Part shown: piece after piece, positions 34,980-46,800 of the stretch
How the letters are laid out: each line of letters starts with the position of its first letter
Numbering within the stretch: the first letter of the stretch is position 1
Assembly: GCA_026261815.1 (NCBI GenBank)
Contig: JAMPIT010000884.1
Span: 10,243,001 to 10,307,000, forward strand
DNA length: 64,000 nucleotides
Direction: 5' to 3'
Source: Monarcha castaneiventris obscurior
Taxonomy: Eukaryota > Chordata > Aves > Passeriformes > Monarchidae
Notes under the pieces: generated by a model
What the model saw: only the letters and a program-made list of their open reading frames with translations
Told to the model about the DNA's origin: nothing
Database searches by the model: none
Made by a program: the position numbers and the translations under genes

Positions 34980-35014
34980 CGCCCGCCCCGGCCCCGCTCC
35001 GCCCCCGCCGCGCG

Positions 35015-35025
35015 CAAATGGCGGC
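35015..35025 (+). promoter_or_regulatory. YY1-type motif in the ATXN10 promoter
   Basis: CAAATGGCGGC matches the YY1 core (AARATGGCGGC) with one difference. A second near match, AAAATGGCCGC, is at 35070-35080. Both lie just upstream of the ATXN10 start codon, where YY1 commonly sets the start site of TATA-less promoters. Motif match only. Confidence 0.5.
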
Positions 35026-35230
35026 GGTGCCGCCCGGCCGGCCGGGAGGGGCTGCGTAGGGCCGTTGGCAAAATGGCCGCGCCGGTTGAGAGACCTGGTG
35101 CCTTTCTCTGGCTTTTTCCTTGCCCTCCCCTGCCCGCCCTGCCCGCCCCCCCCCCCTTTCATCTTAGGAAGCTCACCGCGGCGCCGGCTGCCCCACACCT
35201 CGCCCCCTGTGCTCTTCGCGATACCCGCCT

Positions 35231-35599
35231 CTAGACAAAACAAATACTAAAAAATATACATAAATTCCGGGAATAATTATTTCATGCTTAGTATACATAA
35301 AGATCTCCCAGCCTGTGGCAGGGGTGTGAAACTAGACGATTGCTAAGGTCCCTCCCAGTCCAACCCCTTCTCTGATAAAGTGAAGTAAGTACTAATTCCC
35401 TTCAGGTTTTAAAATATTTTTTAATTAAATCTGCATTTTTAATATTTAATATTTATTTTCTGAAAATATCTTTCAGCATTTTCTAAACACTTACGAAAAG
35501 TTAACTTGTATGTGTGTGGGTGGGAAATCAGCTTCCAATGGATGAAAAGACTAATTGTGGCCAAACACTATAGAAAGCTTTATTAGACAATCATCATCA
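35231..35599. other. AT-rich intergenic DNA upstream of ATXN10
   Basis: Sharp fall in GC after the CpG island. No gene or repeat recognised. Confidence 0.6.
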
Positions 35600-35825
35600 A
35601 ATCACAGACTGGTTTGGGTTGGAAGGGACCTTAAAGCCCATCCAGTCCCAGGCCCTGCCGTGGTCAGGGACACCTTTCACTATCCCGGGTTGCTCCAAGC
35701 CCCATCCAATCTGGCCTTGGACACTGCCAGGGATGGGGCAGCCACAGCTTCTCTGGTTAACCTGTGCCAGGGCCTCAGCACCCTCAGAGGGCAAGACATG
35801 CTTAGAGTCCAACCATCCAGCCGAT
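35600..35825 (-). mobile_element. CR1 LINE 3' fragment
   Basis: Reversed CR1 end: ATCACAGACTGGTTTGGGTT, GGAAGGGACCTTAAAGCCC, GGTTGCTCCAAGCCCCATCC, then CCTGTGCCAGGGCCTCAGCA. Confidence 0.92.
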
Positions 35826-37687
35826 TCTTCTATAGATTATAAAATTTAGTATTTTTTTCCAGATTACTCACAATTATATCTTAAGCTCATTTGATCTGCC
35901 TAATTCTGTGAATGACAGGCAGATCCCTTAAAGATGCAACTTCTTCCCCAGAGAGCTTACAGTCTAACTAACTTTTATTTTTGTTAGCACAGTTTTATGG
36001 AACTACAAGAAGGGAAACAATCCACCTAGAGCCAACTACATCTGAAAATAAAATTATGCAGAACTTATTTTTAAGAATTCTCCATCAAATTAAGAGGTAG
36101 AGCGTACTCTTGAGGCAACAGTGTTTGAAGCTGGAAACAGAGAATGATCTGTCTCGGCTAAGACTCTGCAAGACAATTGCCCCACTCCAGCAAATGCTGG
36201 CTCTGCAGGAGGCAAAGCAGGTCAAAGACATGGAATCCCTCCTATCTCAAATGTTGTGAGAGGCCCATTTGTTCTAATCACAATACATATACTGACCATG
36301 CCCCTTTTTTATTTGGGGCAGCTTCCATCAAAAGATAAAATTTGGGCTCTGGAAAAAATTACTGTACAATAAAGAAGCAGATCCTGCAGCATAAATATTT
36401 TATATATTTCCGGCATAAATACTAGTTTTCTGACTCTTATTTTGGGCCTGTCTTATATTAAGTATGACTTAGGCCACACAGCTTTGAAGCTGTAGACCAA
36501 AAGCTTTTATTTTTGTTTTATTATTTAATAGGATCTAGTGAAACTGATTTATGCGCTTGGAAAAATGCTTTTGATTAGCTTCTGTTGTTAAATCTGTGGA
36601 GCACACCCTGCTGTCATGCCCTCAGTTTCCTGCTTACACTGGGCAAGTTACAGTGCTTTGCCAAGGAATTCTGAACACCTATATTACGATGAGGAAGAGC
36701 AGATCTGAGAGGAGGTAGCACCATCTTTTTAAACACCAAAGGTGAAACAGAATCCATATGAAATGGATACTGGCAGACTGTCTCAAACCCAAGAATTAAC
36801 TCTTGCAATCTGAAGCCAGCTACAAAATTTATTTGGCTTCAGGTGAGATGTTACATGTGTCTGAAGGCCATAAAAGAGCAGTTACATTTGATGTTGAGAT
36901 TTATGTGTCACTCATTTGTTATGTAATATCATAAATACATTTAATTCTTTGTAAGAAAGAAATCCCTCCATCTGGAAAAAAAGCCCGCAAGGCCTCAGAG
37001 GAGATGTTCAAAGCCCTTGCATTTTGTCCTGGAAACAAATTATGTTTTCCAAGAAGCAGACACAGATGAAATGCTGTCAGCTGCACAGTTGTCAGGCTCT
37101 GAGTCACTGCAGGGACTCTTGCCTCATTTGTTAGATGCAGTCCAATTTCTAGAGGCAATGAGGAATTTAGTGACTGTCATCTGCCCTTCACAAAGGTTTT
37201 ATGCCACATTTGCATGGAGTGTTTCTGTCGGGATCAGCATTATTCTCATCATGTTAGCCAACTGCATAAGCATATGGAAAGACACTGTCCTTGCCCTGTT
37301 CAGCTGGATCAAAGAGATGCTACTTAGGATATCTGGTACCCAAAATCTAGTTCCCTGGTAGCCTGGGGAATTTCATGGTACATGAATTTCACCTCATTCA
37401 TGTACCAGTTGATTTATAATATGTAATTTAAAGTCAGGGTTTTGTCTGGTACAGAAGGAAATGCAACTGAATTGTAAGAAGGATGGTGCTGAATTCAAGG
37501 AGGTTTTGTGTACATTAACTTGCATCATCCTGCAGTTTTTCCCATGCTATGAGGCACCAAGGAGAGGCCTCTTTCTGTTTCTCCTCTTTCTCATGGATAG
37601 AGAATCTCCCTGTTACAGGGTTAACACAAATTTGGATGAAACTAAACCTTAAAAAAGTCACTGATTTCTTCTTCTTCTTGAGGGTCA
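35826..37687. other. intergenic DNA with no recognised gene
   Basis: AT-rich. A 114-codon plus-strand frame at 37017-37361 ends with one hydrophobic segment of ~22 residues (about residues 64-86), but has no recognisable relatives and no supporting signals. Confidence 0.55.
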
Positions 37688-37842
37688 GGTGATGCCCCAT
37701 CCCTGGAGGTGTTCAAGATCAGGTTGGACAGGGCTTGGAACAACCTGTTCTAGAGGAAGGTGCTCGTGGCCAGGGCAGGGGAGTGGAATGAGATGCACTT
37801 TAAGGTCCCTTCCAAACCCAAACCACTCCATGATTCTATGAC
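37688..37842 (+). mobile_element. CR1 LINE 3' fragment (short)
   Basis: GATGCCCCATCCCTGGAGGT, GTTCAAGATCAGGTTGGAC, GGGCTTGGAACAACCTGTTC, ending CCACTCCATGATTCTATGACT, the CR1 terminal repeat. Confidence 0.9.
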
Positions 37843-40800
37843 TGACAGTAATACATAGTTTAACACTGCTGCAGGGAAAAAAAATGGTTACCGCAGTTAA
37901 ATTTCTGTAGGAAAGGACAGGGATGCTCAAGGCCCTACACAAAGCAGGGCTCTCTCCACAAGGCAGGCTGCCCTTGACACGAGTCATAAGACTGAAGGAA
38001 AAATGGTGGATGTGGGGAATGTGGCACGAAGCAATGAGCTTGTAGATAGGCTGCACAGAGACAACATATGTGAAATAAGTTCCAAGAATCTTGTTTAAGG
38101 TTTTGTGGTAAAAAAGGATTCTTGAGGAGGACTGTGAAGGTGAGAGCATGCAGTTACTAGTCTCCTCTTGTGACCTTTTCTACTATCCTAAGTAGTATTA
38201 AGTCTTAGAATCCAGTGTGAAAATGCTCCCACAAGCAGTGCTAGATTTGACAGTTGTACCATATAATGTAGATTTCCCATACAAATGCAATCAGGTCTCA
38301 TCTGTCATGTGAAAATCTTGGCTCTTCCTGGTTTCCATTGCAGCAGCAGCTTTTCTGGACTTCAGCAGCCTAGACAACTGAGCATCCAAAAAGCTGCTAT
38401 TAAGCCAGTGCACATAAATCACTTCTGTGCTCTATGCTGAGCTTACCAGGCTTTTGTGCTTCTGTGGAGTCACTCTGTGGCACAGGACAGGGCGTTCAAG
38501 CAGAATCATTGCTTTTGCACATTGTGGAGTCACTCTCCACATGCACATTAAACCTGCTGGGGTTGCTCTGTATTTGCAGAGCTCCACATGGGAAACACCT
38601 TTTGGGGACTGGTTAACATCTGTGAGCAAAGTCTTCCAAAATCCTGTGTACAGTCCTGAAAATGCTGTCTGCCTTCTGTTGCTTGGGAAATGTAATTAAT
38701 CTCCTAAGCCTGGAGTCCAGCCTGGCTCCTTCAGATGTCTTACAAGGATGCTCTTGGAGAGATGGGAATACTCTCTGAAATTGTATCTCATTCCCAGAAA
38801 ACAGAAATAAATATCCCTACTAAGGAGCAGAAATAACTGAAAAGCTCCCCACCACCTGGTCACTCTCAGAGAGTAAAGAGGCACATGCTTGAATATTTTT
38901 GAGGAACTCACCAGTTATATAGTCTTCCTGAAGAAGATGTGTCAAGCCAGTGAATGGAGGAGCAAAGGGAAATGCCCACAGGGAATCCCACATTACTTGG
39001 CAGTGCTCCCATTTCTCAGCATTGGTGTACCTTGTCAATGCTGAGATATTTGCTGCAGGGAAGAAGCAAGGCCTAAAAGAATGAAGAACAAGAAAAACCC
39101 ATATAGTGGCTGAGACTATCTCCTATTTTGCGTTACTGCTGGTGCTTGAAATTGGAGAATTGTAGCTGTGATCCTGACCATCCTTCATACTAAGAAATAG
39201 GGATTAAACTCCTCCAGCTCTGTCAAAATCCTGACATCTAGTGGAGGTAAAATAGGGGGCAGCAGAATTCAGCCTAAAACCATACAACTGTGGAGTTTGT
39301 ATTATTCACTGCCTGTGTAGAGTCCATTTAATTTGTTAATGCCATCTGTGAAATATGAGTTAATCTACTCATCTTTCTTTTACACTAAAATCACAGGATG
39401 CATGTCCCTTCCAACTCAGGATAATTTAAGACTATATATTGCAATAACCTAAGCCTTTTGAAGGTTTTCCATATGTACAAAGCAGATAAGCTTTGTAAGG
39501 TGAGAGCAACAGGCCTGGGATTGGTATCTCCATGTTAGGAGACAAATACCTATGAAGTTTGCTTTTGCAGAATTTATGAAAGCCAATATAATGTCATCTT
39601 AAGAAATAATATTTGAGAAGATGCTGCTGGTAACTAGAAGTTGCTACATACATTATCTATTTGTCTCTAAGGAAAAAATATATATAGAGAGAGTTTTTAG
39701 ACTGACAGAACTGAGTAATAAAGGGTTAAACTTCTGTTCTCCAGAATCTTTTTCTTCAGATCTTTGTCAATTTTTGCAATTATAAGAAAAACTTCAATAC
39801 TTACAAGAAAAAGTTATTGAAAATTGTGAGCATTCATTTTCATGTGATACGATGAAGCTTGTGAAATTCTAGTTAAAAATCTCAGAACTTATTTTCTTAG
39901 AATTTTCCTATGCCAGCTGAATATTCATTGAAAGAAACATGCAACCTAAACTTTAAAAAAGAGAACAAATATTGCTATTAAAATAACATCATCAGAAGAT
40001 TTCAGAAGTTTCATGGATATAAGGATATTTTATTGCCTTTTAATTTCAAAACCTTAACCCACTGAAGAAATATCTGATGAAACCTCCCTGTCATACCTGT
40101 GGATCTGAAAAAAAGAAAGGTATCTTTCTTTTAAAGCAGTATGTAAAGGCTGTCCAAAACCATTTGTCTAAGTATGTATGTGAAGAGAAGCTTTGATCCG
40201 TTCCTTTTTTATATGTTTTTTCCCACACGGTCATGTCAGTAGACTAAAGTGATAGCTTATTAATTTTTTTAAACTAGCATCTTTCTTAAGCAGACACAAA
40301 TGTAAGTTTGATAATTTCATTCTACATCTGCTGATTATAAGATTTGGCCTCTGCAGAAGTCATTATTTGTGTGTGTATGACAAACTTCTAAATTCAAAAA
40401 ATCCCACACTCTTTAATTACTGGGAGTAATAATACTTCAGAGCTATAAATTTCCCAGCTCACATGGAGATAAAAGCAGATATTGAAGGAGGCATTTGTCC
40501 ATCTGTCCACCTGTGCGATGTACTCCTTAAGTCCAAAACTCATCCAAATGCAATCAGCCCCCTGTGTCTGCATCTATCTGCCACACATGTCCACTTGCTA
40601 GATCTAGGCTACATGGGCTTTGTTAGCCTCCCCTCCCATATTTTACCAGTCTCTGAGTGTGCTTCATACCTCGGTAACACAGCATGCAGTTACTAAGTAA
40701 TATAAATTAATAATTAAAATATTAATTCCATGCAAACACAGATGCATTCAAGACACTGTCAGGGATGGGTGAGCCTGCTTTTTGATCTGAGCAAGTGCTG

Positions 40801-43800
40801 ATATTCACAGAATACAAATACTGTTTCACCAGAGGGGGAACCAAGGAGAAAACCTTGCGATGAGTCAGAGGTGGAGCCTCAGTTGGCAAGAATTGGATCT
40901 GGGATCTGACTTCTCTCTTCCCTTTTCTCCTTGCCCATCATTTCTGTGACTCTGCAACTGCACAAAACTCTGAGTCTTCCCTTAGCTTTGGGAAAGCATC
41001 TTTTTTTTTTTTTTTTTTTTTTTTGTCTCACTTTAAGAGTGGTCTGGTTTAAAGGCAGAACTAAAGGGAATAAAACACAATACGATATTTGTGTCTGCTA
41101 GACTTTATTTTTGTCTCTTACCCGTGCTTGCCCTGCACTGATGGAACAGCCATCCTTGGCTCATCCTGCCCCCAGGCTGTATCACAACCACCAGGCATCA
41201 GGAGTCACCTGCTCAGGACCCGGTTCTGGGAACATGCAGGGTGAGATACTTCTGGTATAATTAGTGCAACCCTGTGCACCACAACCTCTGCTCCTCTGCT
41301 TCTGTTTTATGCCAGAGACATCACAGACAAAATCTGTTGCATTGTTTTCAGAGCTAGAAACTCCATCCAGCTACATCTGACATAACTTCCCAAATTAATA
41401 TACTCTTACCTCCTAAAATGTTATTTACACCTCTGCATGCCTGACTTCTAAATATGCACTGTAGTTTCCCAGCACTGTCCATTCATGGACAGATGAGGAG
41501 TCACTTGATAAGTCAAAAGCAGGTAACATTCAGTTTTTCCTGCACAAGACAAAGGTTTGTAAGATCATCATGTTAGATGAAGAGTCTGAGTACAGTGTGC
41601 ACCTTCATTCCAGAAGCAAGGAGTGTCTCTGCTGAGGAATCTGTTATAAATCACATTTTTAGTGAGACTGGCAAAGCCGCATAACTCTGGCCTCAGGGAA
41701 TCTGTCTAATTTGTCAGCTAAAATTCAGTCTCCTGATAGAAAACTAGTTCATTCATGCCTTGTGAAGGCTAATTGCCCATGGAAGGAATCTGCTCAAGGA
41801 ACTGTCAGCAGTGATGTGGTGTGGCACCTTCATCTGGCTGGAGCTTCCCAGGGAAGGTCAGCAGAGCTCCCCTTCCTCTTGTGCTGACCTTTAACCATGC
41901 AGCTGCTCTCTCCAAGAAAGGTATGTTTGGTCAGACCATTAGCAGAGTTGCAGGAGCCAGAGGAGTTCTTACTCACCCACATCCTTCCTGAGCCCTGCAA
42001 CAGAAGCTGCTTGAACTCACCACCACTTGCAAAAGGACACAAATAACATCCAGTAAATAGGAGCTTTCAGAAACAATCCTTGGAAGGAACACTACTTCAA
42101 TTCTTAAGAACTTGTTTTTTTATAATCACTCAAGTGCAATGTGAACTGCATAAAACTCCAGCACTTAATAAACTGCCAATAAACAGATTTAACACTTCCT
42201 ATTTCAGAGAAGAACTGAGTTTCTTTACTGGACTAATGAAAGTAGTTACAATGATTTTCTATTTGCAAGTCAGAGTTTAATTCCCCTCCATAACATTAGG
42301 CATGCAGTATGTTTTTTCTCTTCTAGGATATTATTCTCTGTTGTTTGTCCTGAACTTCAATAAGCAAAGTAACTCTATTTGTTCCAGCTTAGTGGCATTG
42401 TTAAATTACCACGTTTTATTCCTACTAATTATGTTGCCCAAACTTTGAGTATGTCCCTAGAATGTCCCTAGAATAGCAATGAGGATGGGAAGAAATGTTG
42501 GGAAGAATGGTTGGATCTTGGGGAAAAAAAGCAATCATTCACTGTTAGTAGCAACTGTTAACAAGTAGAGGTTCAGTACTTGCCAAGGCTGATTTAGGAT
42601 CCTTTAAGAGATCTCTTCAACTGAGTATTTAACTTACTTTTTCATGCAGCTATGAACAGGTCTCCTGGACTGAATTAATTGTATTAAGGAAAATAGGTAT
42701 GAGTAAGAAGATAATTGCTTGGAAAACAGTTACATCCAGCCCCAACCTATCTATAGCCACTCTTTTCATCTATTATAGAAAGACTTAGTTCAAAAATAGT
42801 TATCAAAAAATGTTCCTTGTAATTAAAAAGTATATTGCAGGTTGACTATGTAAACTTGAATTCAGCAGGAGGCTGAATGCAAGTTTGCAAGAAACGGTAG
42901 TCTTGGGATGATTACCAACCTTAAAATCACAACCATGTTTAAGTTTCTTGATGTACCAAGGCCCCTTTGTTCTGTTTGATTCCATCAAATTTGTGTGTTT
43001 GTTCTATTAGATGGCATCAATGGCTAGTCTCTTTTCAGACTGCTTTGTAGAAAAGGGGGCATAATTGTCTGAAGAGAGGCCTATTAAGTGTTTGCTTTTA
43101 AATCAAAGAACACTTCTGAAATATTAAATAAAGAAGGACTACAATATATAAATCACTCCAACCCATCTCAAAAATACTGATGGACATTAATGATTTACTT
43201 TGGGCTCATACATCTATTTGCTTTTGCGTTCAAAACATTGTTACCCTGGTAACCCAAACATCTCACAGAATTTAACTTATTCTGCATCTAAAGTACACTC
43301 TCTTAAGGAAATTCATACAGGTTCTCATGAGAGCACTTTTCCCTTTTTTCCCCTTTGTTTGTAAAGGAAGAAATAGTGACTGGTTTTGTCATGAATGGGT
43401 CGTTTTTGTCTTTTCTTCCTCCCCTCTCCCATCCCAATAATGACAGCTGAGATTTAAACGCAACAGTACATTCAGCCTGCATTCACTGTTTAACAAAGAT
43501 CCCAGTCTAAACAAGTTGGGTTGCTTTACTCCGGCATCGATACATGTTAATATGCTGGAAAGAGCCTTTCTAAGGAATTCCTCTCCTTATTTCAAAGGAT
43601 ACCTTCATTCTCAACAGGCTGTCCTCTCATATATTCCTTTAAACAAGAGCAGTGTAGCTCTGTTCTGGCACACTGGTATTTCACTGGGATGTCATTAACT
43701 GGGGTATATTTCAGTGCTTGGTGCAATGGCAAACATCAAGAAGAGGTTGCCAACGCATCTCATGGCCCTACTTCTACCCCATGGTATTCTCTGGCAAGTA

Positions 43801-46800
43801 GGCAAGGATGGGGGGAACAGCAGTGAATATCCTGTAGGAGACTATACTTTCAGAAGCCAAAGATTACTTAATTAGTCTGTCTTGAAGTGGTCTGGCCTCC
43901 TCCTCCAGTGGGGATTGCTGATGATCTGGCTCAGAGAGTTGAGCCAGGTGCACATGATGACTGCAGACTGATGTTGGAGCTGACAGCTCTTGGAAAGCAG
44001 CAGTTCTGCTTTGCCCTGGGGTCCACTTCCCATCCTTGCTCCACTGTTTGAGGTCTAGCAGTCAGTGAGCTGGTAGAAGAACAAGCTGATTGAGAGGGCT
44101 GATCCAGCAGGAAACCTAGAAGTTGATTCCAGGACTCTCTGCCTTCCTTCCTCCTGCCTGCTCTTGGTTGCTGGTGTCCCATGCCTCATGCTGTGCTGCT
44201 GTGAGTGTTTCTGTGGCTACACGCCCCTGTGGGTTGGTGACTGGATTTAACTGTTCCATTTTTGCATTATCATATTCTTGCTATTATTTTTATTAGCTCC
44301 TGATGCCAATCCTCCATGGGGTGGTTCAACACTTACCTTGACACAAGGCAGGAGATGGGGGCCTGCAGGAACAAGGGACAGGAAGCATGAGAGGACAGGA
44401 TGTGATAACTGGCACTGCCACCTTCCTAGAGCATGGTGGGGCAGGTGATTTTGGGAAGGCAAGTCAGAGCTGGAAAGGAAGATAAACTTTGCAGTTTGTG
44501 CTGGGCAGATGGCACAGCACCTGTAGGGGTTTGATAGCTCTGAACTAGAACATACCCAAACTAGACCCCAAGGAAGCCACAGGCAGCTCATGAACAAAGA
44601 AATGACATCCGCATCATTTTTGTCTCCTCCTGGCACAGGGCAGCACAGGGCTGTCCTCACCTATGTGAGCACAGGGCAGAAAGATGCCAGTCATGGATAG
44701 CTCTAGAAAATGACATCCAAGGAACAACATTCCCAAGAAGGGGTGGATGGACCAAACCCTACAGAGCCCATCCTCCAAGCAGGTACAGCACAGCCACAAC
44801 AACACACTCACTCTGCTAAGGCCAGAAACAGCAAGAAGATTTGTTGAGCCCCATGGTCTACATGACAAATTGGTGTTTGTTCCAGATGTTGATTTTTTTA
44901 ATTAAGAAGATTTTTTCAGACCAATGCAGAAGAAACAAAAGGAGTAAACACAAGCCTAAAGTTTCAGAAGAGTTTCAAACTCGTTATTCAACATTATTTG
45001 CTTGCTGTGTAATCTCTTTGTCATCATTCATTGACCCTGGCAAACAAAGAGTTGAGCTGACAGCAACTTTTCTTCCTCTAGCCCAAATTCTTAAAAATAC
45101 CTTCTATTTAAAGTTGTATTTCAACCCCTTCAGATACTCTGTCCAATAATCTCTCTTAAAACCACCATCCTACTTGTCTTTTGCATTTAAGAAAATTGCA
45201 AAGAGGACTTCACAGTAAACCAGGTTGGAAGATTATTTTTTCTTAACGAGTAAAGGGGAAAAAATTCCAAAAGAAGTGAAGCCAGTCTGCTTATAGAAAG
45301 ACAAAATCTCTTTTGTTGATTTTTCACCTTTGATTTATAAAAACATCTTGTTAATCCCTGCAGGGTTTCTGAGAGAAAAGCTGTCTGTGATCCCTACACA
45401 GAGATATAAATTAGATACATATGCAGCAGAAAAGATTGACTGATTTAATGATTAAACAAAAAGGGGAGGCGTAAATGACTGATGAATCTATCCGGGAAAC
45501 ATATTAACTGGAGTTTCCTGATTTGTCTACCTTTGCATTCTTAATAATTTACTTAGAGGAGATGCTAAGGTAACTGTCTCTTAAACGTAAAGAGGTTTTA
45601 CCCATTTCAATCACAGAAACCCCCCATCAGACTACATCTAGTTTGTTAGGGTTAATAAATCTGAGTTCTGATGAAAGCTGTCCAAATTCTCAATGATGTC
45701 ACCTTTTCACATTTTTGAATTTAAATCAAATAAAGGGTTTTTCAAATTTTTTTACAAAAACAGTAACAATTTTTTTCTTTCTTGGGTAGATTATTCTCTG
45801 AAATAGTCCCAGTTTTGAAGTGAGGATAAAAAATGTTTATGGGCATTTTAATTTGAAGGACGAAAGAAAAGTTCATTAAAAGATTTGCAGCATTTGGATA
45901 AAATAGGAGTAAATAGAGTATCCTAATCTGGGTAGGAATGACAATACACAACTACTTTTATAATCACAACGTAAGTACAGAATACTGCAAATACTAAGTA
46001 CCAGCATTACAGTCTCAAGGAATAGTGTAAAAAAAATACACACCAAATTTGCTGATTTGAAATAATACAATTAATTACTCAAATGAGTCTAATGAGCTCA
46101 AGTGACAGTATTTTTTCCAATCACACTGGAAATCAAGATACTTTGTAGGAGTTACCTCCAGGAGATGAACAACATACTGCCGAGCACAGGTGGAAAGTAG
46201 GTGGCTTTGAAAACGAAAGTTACTAGGGCATCAAGAAGCTGCCGTTGACTTCAAACAAGGACAAGCATCTCCATGACCCCTGTGCACAGTAGCCGTTCCC
46301 CACCTCTCAGTCCTATTGCTTCCTGTAGCACCAAGCATCTCTGCCAGTGCACAGGGTCTGAGCCTGGCACAGTTTGCTGTATAGTGGTCCTTGAAAAGCC
46401 CTTATGCTCTACAGACATGATTCACATATACCCACACAAATTTCATCTCCTCTTACATCAGTCTTCATTTACTGGAAAATTATGTCTGGGTTTGCCCCTA
46501 GAATGAGCACACAGCCCAAATACCACCAGGGCAGTATCCCAGGAGCTCTTTCCCTAGAAAGGGACAGAAATAGCCTGCTCAGCTTGTACTCACTTTCCAG
46601 CACTGATGTCCCTCAGCAAAGGTAGAACCGTAAGATGGTGCCTGTTGATATGGGATCGGTTCTTGGCTCTGGGAAGTTACCAAGCAGGAAGTTGTTGTTT
46701 GTACTGGACGTTGGAGTAGAGGTGAGAAAGCCACGGTTCCCTGTGAAAGACACCCAAAAACAGGAGAGTCTGTTTAGGGGAGTTTGGCTGGTACCAGCTT

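Larger units (their letters stand above)
34690..35230 (-). promoter_or_regulatory. ATXN10: CpG-island promoter of ATXN10
   Basis: A GC- and CpG-rich block covers exon 1 and about 250 bp upstream. It has GC boxes (repeated CCCCGCCCC / CCGCCCCCGCC around 34983-35010) and no TATA box, as usual for a housekeeping-type promoter. Two sequences match the YY1-type core AAATGGCGGC/AAATGGCCGC, at 35015-35025 and 35070-35080, both on the plus strand. An 11-base C run lies at 35146-35156. The transcription start is probably between about 34985 and 35090 (inference). I see no second gene starting on the plus strand, so divergent transcription would be non-coding. Confidence 0.75.

Noticed and set aside
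34706..35059. Plus-strand 117-codon frame across the CpG island
   Set aside because: It is the antisense shadow of ATXN10 exon 1 and its flanks. Pro/Ala/Arg-rich as expected from CpG-island sequence.
40826..40845. Possible CTCF site (CACCAGAGGGGGAA)
   Set aside because: The core is only partly matched and lacks the following GC box, so it is too weak to claim.
41001..41024. 24-base T run as the tail of a minus-strand retrocopy
   Set aside because: No poly(A) signal in the expected place, no coding sequence beside it and no clear target duplication, so it is treated as a homopolymer.
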